The notes beneath the pieces were generated by a model. That model had not been told where the DNA came from. It saw only the letters and a list, made by a program, of their open reading frames with translations, and made no database searches. Positions 14,456 to 20,489 of a stretch of DNA of 20,489 bases are shown here, piece after piece. Position 1 is the first letter of the stretch. Each line of letters begins with the position of its first letter. Made by a program: the position numbers and the translations under genes. Location: positions 1 to 20,489 of the forward strand of contig CAKUNB010000013.1 in NCBI GenBank assembly GCA_934668285.1, given 5' to 3'. The DNA comes from an uncultured Oscillospiraceae bacterium. GTDB lineage: Bacteria > Bacillota > Clostridia > Oscillospirales > Oscillospiraceae.

Positions 14456-14718
14456 AACTATACTTTCGCAATAGCAGAGCTAAATTCCGTCCTATCGCCA
14501 ATATTGACGGCAGAAAGCCAGACAAAGAGATTGCCAAACAGATAGTTGCAAAAATCAATGAGTTTTGTAGTGAACGAAACTTTAAGATTTATTACACAAG
14601 GATATGGCATGAGGAATGCAAGGGAAAGCAAATGACAAAATTTGATGTAGGAAGCCACACGGAATTTTTCTATTTTGAAAAAGCTCTTCCGTTCGCAGCA
14701 TTTCAAGGAGACGAATAA
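14452..14718 (+). CDS. Hypothetical protein (88 aa)
   Basis: I do not recognise it. It is basic at the N-terminus (MKLYFRNSRAKFRPIA), then has a helix (DKEIAKQIVAKINEFCSERNF) and a beta-like C-terminal half (KIYYTRIWHEECKGKQMTKFDVGSHTEFFYFEK). Its ATG overlaps the macro domain stop (ATGA), so the two are probably co-translated and may act together. No signal peptide or membrane segment is visible. Confidence 0.6.
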   Translation: MKLYFRNSRAKFRPIANIDGRKPDKEIAKQIVAKINEFCSERNFKIYYTRIWHEECKGKQMTKFDVGSHTEFFYFEKALPFAAFQGDE

Positions 14719-15009
14719 ATGAAAGTATTACTTATTCCAGACTGGCAAGGATGTACGATCATTACGGACAATGGGTACTGTACGATTCAGGGCTTGCCAA
14801 ATGACATTGTAAACAAGGTGTTCGTATCTGAAATCCCTATTAGTAATGGGATTGGGCTGATTACCCCGCTTGTAAATGAACTTACTATCGTATCTGGTAG
14901 CAGCGCAGCAAGCCTGTATTGCAAATTGTTCAATGAACACCATATCGACACAAAAGAGATTTTTAACACAAAGCCGTCCGTATTGCTGAAAGGAATCCGA
15001 AATGGATAG
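14719..15009 (+). CDS. Hypothetical protein (96 aa), the only TAG stop among the element's genes
   Basis: No family is recognised. The sequence is rich in beta-type residues (KVLLIPDWQGCTIITDNGYCTIQGL; GLITPLVNELTIVSGSSAASLYC). Start is ATG 14719, directly after the previous stop, with AAGGAG (14705-14710) in front. The gene ends with TAG at 15007-15009, the only TAG terminator among the element genes in this window. It overlaps the phosphatase start by 8 nt. Function unknown. Confidence 0.6.
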   Translation: MKVLLIPDWQGCTIITDNGYCTIQGLPNDIVNKVFVSEIPISNGIGLITPLVNELTIVSGSSAASLYCKLFNEHHIDTKEIFNTKPSVLLKGIRNG

Positions 15010-15685
15010 GCTAATTGCCATCGGAGACATTCACGGATGTCTCCACACACTAAAAGAGCTTCTGAAAAGTGTGGATTATAGCAGTCAGACAGATACATTA
15101 GTGTTTGTTGGTGACTACATAGATCGCGGAGCAAATAGCTGTGAGACAGTGGCGTTTCTTCGCAAGCTTCAGCAACAGGTAGGAAAAGATAATTGTATTT
15201 GTCTTCGCGGCAATCATGAACAAATGGCGATTGACGCATTTATAAGCGGAGATAATTCGCTTTGGTTTTACAATGGTGGATACTCGACCGTATGTAGTTA
15301 CGATAGAAATGGCACAGATATTGAATCGGATATTGGTTGGTTTAAGACTCTTCCGCTTGTGTACGATACACCAGAAATTATATTCTGTCATGCCGGTCTG
15401 TCAAAACCACTACTAAAGGACAATACTGCACACGATTTGATTTGGGGACGCGACTGGATTCGACATAATGACCGTAGACCACGGGAAAAGCAAGTGATTT
15501 TCGGGCATACCCCAAGTAGAACTGGTGCTGCCTACACCGTAGCAACTGGCGATATTTGCATCGACTCAGCATGTGTTTATGGCGGAAAGCTATGCGCCTT
15601 AGCAATCAACGAAGATGGAAACAGTAAACTATTCTATGCAGACAAGTCCGAAGAGGACGATGAAAACTTGCAAGGAATTAGTTAA
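15002..15685 (+). CDS. Protein phosphatase-like metallophosphoesterase (lambda PP/PrpE type)
   Basis: 227-residue metallophosphatase with the Ser/Thr protein phosphatase signatures: IGDIHGC (7-13), FVGDYIDRG (35-43), and LRGNHEQM (68-75). FCHAG and a late IFGHTPSRTG follow. This matches the bacteriophage lambda phosphatase (NinI) and PrpE/ApaH-like class, which act on phosphoproteins or Ap4A. It is a different subgroup from the phosphoesterase at 11926-12486. ATG at 15002 overlaps the previous stop. The stop (15685) lies just upstream of the next start. Possible targets include host kinases used in defence or dinucleoside polyphosphates; neither is shown. Confidence 0.88.
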   Translation: MDRLIAIGDIHGCLHTLKELLKSVDYSSQTDTLVFVGDYIDRGANSCETVAFLRKLQQQVGKDNCICLRGNHEQMAIDAFISGDNSLWFYNGGYSTVCSYDRNGTDIESDIGWFKTLPLVYDTPEIIFCHAGLSKPLLKDNTAHDLIWGRDWIRHNDRRPREKQVIFGHTPSRTGAAYTVATGDICIDSACVYGGKLCALAINEDGNSKLFYADKSEEDDENLQGIS

Positions 15686-15707
15686 ACAGCATTTGGAGTG
15701 TGAATTG

Positions 15708-16034
15708 ATGTTCAAAATTCTTATTTTCTATAAGAGCATTTCTGCGGTTAAAAACTACCTCGAAATGTTTAGAAATATGCCATTGATGATTTTTGAAGAA
15801 ACTCGCAACGGCTTCACATTCAGTGGTGAAAAAATATGCGTGAAAGGTATCCGACGTGCCAAAATCTCAGATCAGCACCGTGGACATCGAGCGCATATTA
15901 TCGCTGTGCAAGAAGAACTCACATGGGCTGAAGATTGGAACGAGGTTCGAGACCGCATCGTTTACCCAGTGCTTCAAACACCGATTGATATTCAAATCTT
16001 TGATGGAGATTACCCAGATGAACAAGCAGCCTAA
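15708..16034 (+). CDS. Hypothetical protein (108 aa)
   Basis: No named family is recognised. Start chosen is ATG 15708 (MFKILIFYKSISAVKN), 9 nt after GGAG (15695-15698). An in-frame ATG at 15660 would add 16 residues and overlap the previous gene, and has a purine-rich AGAGGA only 2 nt upstream. The protein is mixed alpha/beta with a basic middle (GIRRAKISDQHRGHRAHIIAVQ) and ends TPIDIQIFDGDYPDEQAA. It overlaps the next small gene by 17 nt. It lies at the end of the accessory run, before the integration module. Confidence 0.6.
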   Translation: MFKILIFYKSISAVKNYLEMFRNMPLMIFEETRNGFTFSGEKICVKGIRRAKISDQHRGHRAHIIAVQEELTWAEDWNEVRDRIVYPVLQTPIDIQIFDGDYPDEQAA

Positions 16035-16191
16035 AGAAGAAAAGCCTAAGTATATTACGGATGAAAGCGGTACGCAGTTTTTCGTAATTGGCAATACGAA
16101 AATCCGTGTAACAGAACATTTTAATAGCAAGGGTAAACATATCAAAGATCTCGTAGAAAATGCCGTACAATACGCCGCAAATGCGGCTTAA
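16018..16191 (+). CDS. Small TnpW-like protein upstream of the recombinase
   Basis: 57-residue protein: lysine-rich start (MNKQPKEEKPKYITDE), then a beta-like GTQFFVIGNTKIRVTEHFN and a helical end (GKHIKDLVENAVQYAAN). The 'IGNT.y.V..hF....k....k...' pattern and position immediately before a large serine recombinase match the TnpW-like small proteins of Tn4451/Tn1549-type elements in Clostridia. That is my recognition from memory, at moderate confidence. GGAG at 16005-16008 is 9 nt before the ATG. A GCCGCA/TGCGGC hairpin covers its last codons. A role as accessory factor for the recombinase is possible; none is proven. Confidence 0.55.
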   Translation: MNKQPKEEKPKYITDESGTQFFVIGNTKIRVTEHFNSKGKHIKDLVENAVQYAANAA

Positions 16192-16195
16192 TACC

Positions 16196-16263
16196 GGTGA
16201 CAACAGCTCGTACTTGTGATATAATTACGCGGTAAGCTTATCATAAGTGCGAGTTGTTTCACT
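16196..16263 (+). repeat. Long inverted repeat overlapping the recombinase promoter
   Basis: Arms at 16202-16221 and 16239-16258 are 20 nt each. In the plus-strand RNA every position pairs: 17 Watson-Crick pairs and three G-U pairs. After a single bulged C (16201), GGTGA (16196-16200) pairs with TCACT (16259-16263), with one further G-U pair. Inside the 17-nt loop, TTAC (16225-16228) can pair with GTAA (16232-16235). The first arm contains the promoter spacer and part of the -10, so a transcript started from this promoter lacks that arm. A read-through transcript would carry the full stem. It could act as a DNA operator, an RNA structure, or both. Confidence 0.8.
16197..16225 (+). promoter_or_regulatory. 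Near-consensus sigma-A promoter for the serine recombinase
   Basis: GTGACA (16197-16202) is five of six bases of the -35 consensus. After exactly 17 nt follows TATAAT (16220-16225), a perfect -10 box, with TGA (16217-16219) giving an extended -10. Transcription would start near 16232, about 56 nt before the GTG start codon. No other good promoter was seen in the 96-nt gap. The promoter lies within the long inverted repeat listed next. Confidence 0.65.
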
Positions 16264-16287
16264 ACTAAAGGAGGTTGCTAAACAACG

Positions 16288-17898
16288 GTGAAACAACTGA
16301 TTTATCGCGTCGCGCTCTATATGCGATTGAGCCGAGACGATGAGGATTACGGAGAAAGCGTTAGTATTGAAACCCAGCGCAAAATCATCACACAATTTGC
16401 TAATGAACAGCACTTCATTATAGTTGACGAGTACATTGATGATGGTTGGAGCGGTACGAACTTTGATCGCCCAGCATTCCAACGCATGATGGAAGATGTC
16501 GAGTCTGGAAAGGTGAATTGCATTATTACCAAGGATCTCTCCCGCCTTGGTCGTGAGCATATTATGATGGACTATTATCTGGAATTCTACTTTCCAGAAA
16601 AACGAATCCGCTATATTGCCGTCACAGAAAATGAAGATACAGAAAAAGGCTTGTCTGACTTCGTTCCGTTCAAGAACCTATTCAATGAATGGTTTGCAAA
16701 GGATACAAGCCGTAAAGTCAAAGCTGCTTTCAAAGCAAAGTTTGCTGCTGGAGATCGTATTTGCGCGTATGTTAAAATCGGATATAAGCGGCATCCAGAG
16801 ATCAAAAACCGTATTGTGCCAGATGAAGAAACAAGGTGGATACCTGAGAAAATCTTTGATTTGGCTTATCATGGTGCTGGAGCTGCTAAAATTACAAGGA
16901 CTCTAATTGCAGAGAAAGTTCCTACGCCGTCCTGGATTAACTACCAGAGATTCGGGACATTCGCTCATGTATATCAAAATGCCTCAGAAGAAAAACGGTA
17001 CGCATGGACGGTTGCACAAGTTAAGTACATCTTGAAAGATGAAACCTACATTGGGAATACAGTTCACTACAAACAGACGAACATATCTTTCAAGAACAAG
17101 AAACGCATTCGCAAGCCAGAAGATGAATGGTGGAGAATAGAAAACACTCACGAGGGATTGATTCCAAAGGAGATGTTTGATTCTGTTCAGGCGCAAATTG
17201 CCACCAGACGTCGGATGCAGAAAGATCATACAACGCATATCTTCTCCGGACTTGTCAAATGTGCCGATTGCGGATGGTCAATGCGTTTCGGTACGAACAG
17301 GCAAAACAAAAACCCATACAGCCACTACACATGCAGCAAGTATGGGCAAGTAGGAATTCATTGTTCTGCACACTATATCCGATATGATGTACTGTATGCC
17401 TATGTGCTATCAAGAATTCAGTATTGGGCGGCACAAGCCGTACAAGACGAGGATGCTCTTTTAGAAAGGCTTCTTCAAACTGGCAATGCAAAGCAGAATG
17501 CCGAGCGAAAAAAGATCGCTGACGATTTGAAGAGAGCTGAAAAACGGCAAAAGGAGTTGGACAACCTTTTCGCTAAGCTATATGAGGATCGAATTGCTGA
17601 GAGGATTACAGAGCGAAACTTCATTATGCTATCTGCAAAATATCAGGAAGAGCAAAATGCTTTGGATGGTAAGATAGACCTACTTAATGGGCAAATCAGT
17701 GAAAATTCTGAGCGATATAGCAATATTGAAACTTGGGTGAAACTGATTAAGCAGTACGCATCTCCAACGGAATTAGACTCAATTTTACTCAATGCTCTTG
17801 TGGAAAAAATCACAGTCCACGAGGCAGTTAAACACGAAGATGGAAGTCGAGAGCAAGAGGTCGAGATTTTCTATAAGTTTGTAGGAAAGATCGACTGA
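16288..17898 (+). CDS. Large serine recombinase (TnpX-like integrase)
   Basis: Site-specific integrase of the large serine recombinase family. The N-terminal resolvase domain shows ALYMRLSRDDED with the catalytic serine at S15 and R13, then DDGWSGTNFDRPAF and ITKDLSRLGREH. A recombinase domain follows (about 165-285), then a zinc ribbon (C325, C328, C349, C359) and a helical, charged coiled-coil region (about 400-475) before the C-terminal DUF4368-like part. 536 residues is normal. The start is GTG 16288; an in-frame TAA at 16279 excludes earlier starts. AAAGGAGG (16267-16274) is 13 nt away, longer than usual. The gene is the last of the element and ends about 15-30 nt from the host junction, as integrases often do. 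Confidence 0.95.
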   Translation: MKQLIYRVALYMRLSRDDEDYGESVSIETQRKIITQFANEQHFIIVDEYIDDGWSGTNFDRPAFQRMMEDVESGKVNCIITKDLSRLGREHIMMDYYLEFYFPEKRIRYIAVTENEDTEKGLSDFVPFKNLFNEWFAKDTSRKVKAAFKAKFAAGDRICAYVKIGYKRHPEIKNRIVPDEETRWIPEKIFDLAYHGAGAAKITRTLIAEKVPTPSWINYQRFGTFAHVYQNASEEKRYAWTVAQVKYILKDETYIGNTVHYKQTNISFKNKKRIRKPEDEWWRIENTHEGLIPKEMFDSVQAQIATRRRMQKDHTTHIFSGLVKCADCGWSMRFGTNRQNKNPYSHYTCSKYGQVGIHCSAHYIRYDVLYAYVLSRIQYWAAQAVQDEDALLERLLQTGNAKQNAERKKIADDLKRAEKRQKELDNLFAKLYEDRIAERITERNFIMLSAKYQEEQNALDGKIDLLNGQISENSERYSNIETWVKLIKQYASPTELDSILLNALVEKITVHEAVKHEDGSREQEVEIFYKFVGKID

Positions 17899-17931
17899 AA
17901 GACCAATATCTTTAAGTATGTGAATGGGGGC
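17899..17931 (+). other. Right attachment site (element-host junction)
   Basis: Composition and codon use change abruptly just after the recombinase stop (17896-17898). The host regulator's frame is open from 17916 (after TAA 17913-17915), and its recognisable protein sequence begins at about E-W-G-L-S-A-P-E-L (17922 onward), in the part of an XRE domain that normally reads 'SKWE.G...P'. The crossover therefore lies between about 17913 and 17931, with GAATGGGGG as the likely host-derived or shared core. The left junction is outside the window, so the core cannot be confirmed by a direct repeat. Confidence 0.75.
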
Positions 17932-18887
17932 TGTCTGCGCCGGAGCTGCGGCTGATCGTGGAGCTGGCGGACTTCTTCGACACGTCAGTCGACGTTCTTC
18001 TGGGCTACGAGATGAAGGACAACCGGCTGGACGCGACGCTGGCGCTGCTCGAGCGATGCCGTCGGGAGAAGGATCCTGCCGGTCTGGCGGAGGCGGAAAA
18101 GGCGCTGAAAAAATATCCCAACAGCTTTGCGGTCGTCTATCGCAGTGCGGCAATGTATCGTGTCTTTGCCATTGAAGGCAGCGATCCGGCGCTGGCTCGG
18201 CGGGCGCTGGAGCTTTATGACCGCGCGCGGCTGCTGCTTGCGCAAAACAGCGACCCGGCGATCAGCGAGGCAACGCTCGGCGGCGAAACGGCGCAGGTCT
18301 GGCTTGCGCTGGGCCAGCCCGAGCGGGCCGTCGCACTGTGGAAGCAGCACAACGCGGGCGGCCTGTATAATGATCAGCTCGGCATGACGCTGGCGGCGGA
18401 CTGCAATCGGCCGGACGAGGCGCAGCCGTACCTTTCCGCCGCGCTGCTGGGCATCGTCGCCGCCGTCATTCACGTCGTCATGGGCTTTGTCAACGTCTAT
18501 CTCAACCGCCGCGCCTACCTTGACGCGCAGGCCGTCCTCCGCTGGGGGCTGGCGGCGCTGGACGGCCTGCGGTGGGACGACGCACCCTGTTTTCTGGACA
18601 AAACCGTCTGCGTGCTGCTCGTCTGCCTCGCCGAGGCGCAGGAAAGGCTGGGCGACGCGCCCGCCGCGCGGGACACGCTCACGCAGGCACGGGTACTGGC
18701 CGCCCGTTTCGATGCCGCGCCGAGCTACCGCGTCGATTCCATCCGCTTCGTCACGCCCTCAACGCTGACCAGCATCTACGACGATCTCGGCGCGACCGCG
18801 CTCGACGGCCTGCGCGGCGCCGTCCGCTCGATGGAGAACGACGCTCTGACCGCGCTTTGGAAGGAAGTGGAAGAAAATGAACCGTAA
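17916..18887 (+). pseudogene. Host XRE-family regulator with TPR-like domain, 5' part displaced by the integration
   Basis: The reading frame starts in the middle of an HTH domain: EWGLSAPELRLIVELADFFDTSVDVLLGYEM is the standard end of an XRE/Cro helix-turn-helix ('SKWE.G...P.L..L..LA..F.vSvD.LLG.e'). The first ~30-40 residues, including the recognition helix, are missing and must lie at the left end of the element. The remaining ~290 residues are Ala/Leu-rich and helical (TPR-like repeats, about 45-300). A GTG at 17958 could serve as a start for a truncated product, but without DNA-binding function. The stop overlaps the ABC gene by 11 nt. XRE/TPR proteins beside ABC exporters commonly regulate them, so integration probably disables this control. 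Confidence 0.85.
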
Positions 18888-20489
18888 ACCGCTCGCGCGG
18901 CAGCTGAAATCGCAGTTTTACCGCAAAAATCACATCATTTACTGTCTCGCCGTGGCCGCCGCGCTGCTGGCAAGCACGCTCAACCTGATCGTCTCGTGGA
19001 TCATGCAGCAGCTCATCGACGTCGCCTCCGGCGCGGCGGGGACGCTGGGCCTCGTGGCGCTGCTCCGGCTCAGCCTCGCCTTTCTGGTCTATTGCGCCGC
19101 CGTCATGCTGCTAGCTTACGCGACCGAGCCGCGCTTTTTGTCGCGGGCCATCCGGCAGTATCGGGACTTCGCCTTCCGGCGGCTGACGGAGAAGAGCATT
19201 TCCTCCTTCCGCGACGAAAGCACGGCGCTCTATCTCTCCGCGCTGACCAATGACGCGGCAAGCGTCGAGGCGGACGATCTGGCGCAGCAGCTCGCCATCC
19301 TCACCAAGCTCGCCACGGCGCTCGGCGCGCTGGCGATGATGCTGTACTATTCGCCGCTGCTGACCGCCGTCGCCATCGGCCTGACGCTGCTGCCTCTGCT
19401 CGCGTCGCTGCTGACAGGGCGGCAGCTGCAGGCAGTCGAGCGCCGTGTTTCCGATCGGAACCGCGATTTCACCGCCGCACTGACCGACTGCCTGAACGGC
19501 TTTTCCGTCGTCAAGACCTTCCGCGCGGAAAAAGAGATTTTCCGGCTCTTCGCCGCGAGCAATCAGGCGCTGGAGCAGGAAAAGCTCCGCAGGAACCGCA
19601 TCAAGCGCCTCATCGGCATGATCGGCGCGCTAACGGGTATCGTCGCGCAGCTCGGCGTGTTCCTCATCGGCGCGGCCATGGCGCTGAGCGGCAGCGGCCT
19701 GACCGCCGGTACGGTTATTTTATTCGTCAATCTGATGAACTTCCTTATCGAGCCGGTGGCGACGCTGCCGGGGCTGCTCGCCGGACGGCGGGCGGCGCGC
19801 GGGCTGATTGACAAACTGGCCGCCGCGCTGGAAAAAGACGACCGCGCGGGCGGCACGGTGCAGCTCCCGCCGCTGACGGACAGTCTCCGGCTGGAGCACG
19901 TTTCCTTCGGCTACGAGGCGGGCAAGGACGTGCTGCACGACGTCTCCGCCACGTTCGAGGCGGGGAAGGCCTACGCCGTCGTCGGCGGCAGCGGCAGCGG
20001 CAAGTCCACCCTGCTGCGCCTGCTCACGGCGGGCAGCACCGGCTACCGCGGGGCCATCCGCTTCGACGGAACGGAGCTTGCCGATATCGCGCCGGAGGCG
20101 CTTTACGAGCAGCTATCTATCATTCAACAGAACGTGTTCGTTTTCGACGCGTCGCTGCGCGACAACATCACCATGTTCCGCGACTTCCCCGCGCCCGCGC
20201 TGAATGCCGCGATCGATCGGGCGCATCTGCGGGAGCTTGTCGACGCGCGCGGCGAAAATTACCGCTGCGGCGAGGGCGGCAAGGCGCTCTCCGGCGGAGA
20301 AAAGCAGCGCGTTTCCATCGCGCGGAGCCTTTTGAAGCAGTCGAGCCTTCTGTTGGCCGACGAAATGACCGCCGCCCTCGACGCGCAGACCGCCCACGAG
20401 GTCGCAGACGACCTGCTCAGCCTCGACGGCATCACGCGCATCGTCGTCACGCATAGTCTGGAGGCCGCCCTCCTGCGCCGCTACGACGC
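18877..20489 (+). CDS. ABC exporter, fused membrane and ATPase domains (3' end outside the window)
   Basis: Open to the window's end with no stop. The first ~310 residues form a six-helix exporter membrane domain (e.g. IIYCLAVAAALLASTLNLIV near 21; LVALLRLSLAFLVYCAAVML; SPLLTAVAIGLTLLPLLASL; LIGMIGALTGIVAQLGVFLI). The ATPase domain follows, with Walker A GGSGSGKST (370-378), a Q-loop at SIIQQNVFVF, signature LSGGEKQ (471-477), Walker B SSLLLADEM with catalytic E496, D-loop AALD, and H-loop VVTHS. The ATG overlaps the regulator's stop by 11 nt, so the two were one operon. About 10-50 C-terminal residues are likely to be missing. The substrate is not readable; peptide, drug or lipid export are all possible. 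Codon use is high-GC, unlike the element. Confidence 0.93.
   Translation, partial: MNRKPLARQLKSQFYRKNHIIYCLAVAAALLASTLNLIVSWIMQQLIDVASGAAGTLGLVALLRLSLAFLVYCAAVMLLAYATEPRFLSRAIRQYRDFAFRRLTEKSISSFRDESTALYLSALTNDAASVEADDLAQQLAILTKLATALGALAMMLYYSPLLTAVAIGLTLLPLLASLLTGRQLQAVERRVSDRNRDFTAALTDCLNGFSVVKTFRAEKEIFRLFAASNQALEQEKLRRNRIKRLIGMIGALTGIVAQLGVFLIGAAMALSGSGLTAGTVILFVNLMNFLIEPVATLPGLLAGRRAARGLIDKLAAALEKDDRAGGTVQLPPLTDSLRLEHVSFGYEAGKDVLHDVSATFEAGKAYAVVGGSGSGKSTLLRLLTAGSTGYRGAIRFDGTELADIAPEALYEQLSIIQQNVFVFDASLRDNITMFRDFPAPALNAAIDRAHLRELVDARGENYRCGEGGKALSGGEKQRVSIARSLLKQSSLLLADEMTAALDAQTAHEVADDLLSLDGITRIVVTHSLEAALLRRYD

Noticed and set aside
14719..15009. TAG is almost absent as a stop in the element, hinting at stop-codon recoding as in some gut phages.
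   Set aside because: TAG is used once as a normal stop, no large reading frame contains an internal TAG, and Gln is encoded by ordinary CAG/CAA. TAA and TGA also end genes normally, so the standard code is the best fit and does not explain TAA 72-74.
14787..15239. A 150-residue minus-strand open frame across 14719-15239.
   Set aside because: It runs opposite the phosphatase N-terminus with its GDIHG and GDYIDRG motifs, and has no domain or ribosome site.
16174..16187. GCCGCA/TGCGGC hairpin at the end of the TnpW-like gene as a rho-independent terminator.
   Set aside because: The stem is short, the loop is only AA (or AAAT with a 5-bp stem), and no T-run follows. It is also inside the coding sequence.
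17985..18473. A 162-residue minus-strand open frame in the host regulator.
   Set aside because: It lies opposite the clear XRE/TPR frame in high-GC DNA, where antisense frames stay open by chance, and has no recognisable domain.
1..20489. CRISPR arrays, tRNA genes and a diversity-generating retroelement.
   Set aside because: No direct repeats with spacers, no cloverleaf-like stretch and no reverse transcriptase were seen; intergenic space in the element is nearly absent.

Overview
The window is the right-hand end of a large integrated element, probably a temperate phage or phage-like integrative element, together with the first 2.6 kb of host chromosome beyond it. The element covers about 1-17,915. 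It is AT-rich (about 40% GC in sampled lines), has every gene on the plus strand, and has almost no intergenic space. From about 17,916 to the end the DNA is high-GC (about 65-70% in sampled lines) and has a different codon usage. The gene types point to a high-GC anaerobic Clostridia host, for example an Oscillospiraceae-like gut bacterium. These include a class III anaerobic ribonucleotide reductase, a TnpX-like large serine recombinase, and an XRE/TPR regulator next to an ABC exporter. The host assignment is inference; no rRNA or other taxonomic marker is present. No capsid, portal, tail or terminase gene is in the window, so 'phage' rests on the gene repertoire.

Region 1 (1-8,479) is a DNA synthesis and nucleotide supply cassette. 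It starts with the 3' part of a DNA polymerase III alpha subunit that carries an in-frame TAA. A membrane-anchored SleB-like cell wall hydrolase follows. Next come ThyX, a dNMP kinase, a 5'(3')-deoxyribonucleotidase, the anaerobic reductase NrdD with its activase NrdG, dUTPase, and an N4/N6 DNA methyltransferase. From thyX to dut the genes overlap or touch through ATGA/GTGA junctions, so they are probably translated as one coupled operon. Together they would make dTTP precursors and all dNTPs without oxygen and keep dUTP low.

Region 2 (8,476-16,191) is a run of small, mostly overlapping accessory genes. Many encode tiny Cys-rich proteins with CxxC pairs. Among them are recognisable enzymes: a SLOG/DUF2493 nucleotide-binding protein, an MmcB-like PD-(D/E)XK protein fused to or overlapping a second phage domain, two calcineurin-like phosphoesterases of different subtypes, a phage Dam-type adenine methyltransferase with a G8 tract, and a macro domain protein.

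Region 3 (16,018-17,898) is the integration module. It has a small TnpW-like protein, a near-consensus promoter embedded in a long inverted repeat, and a large serine recombinase.

Region 4 (about 17,916-20,489) is host DNA. The element has inserted within the HTH-encoding part of an XRE/TPR regulator, leaving a truncated 3' part that overlaps the start of an ABC exporter running off the window. The strongest observations for follow-up are the promoter/hairpin arrangement at the recombinase, the interrupted host regulator, the G8 tract in the methyltransferase, the nonsense codon in the polymerase, and the cluster of Cys-rich mini-proteins.
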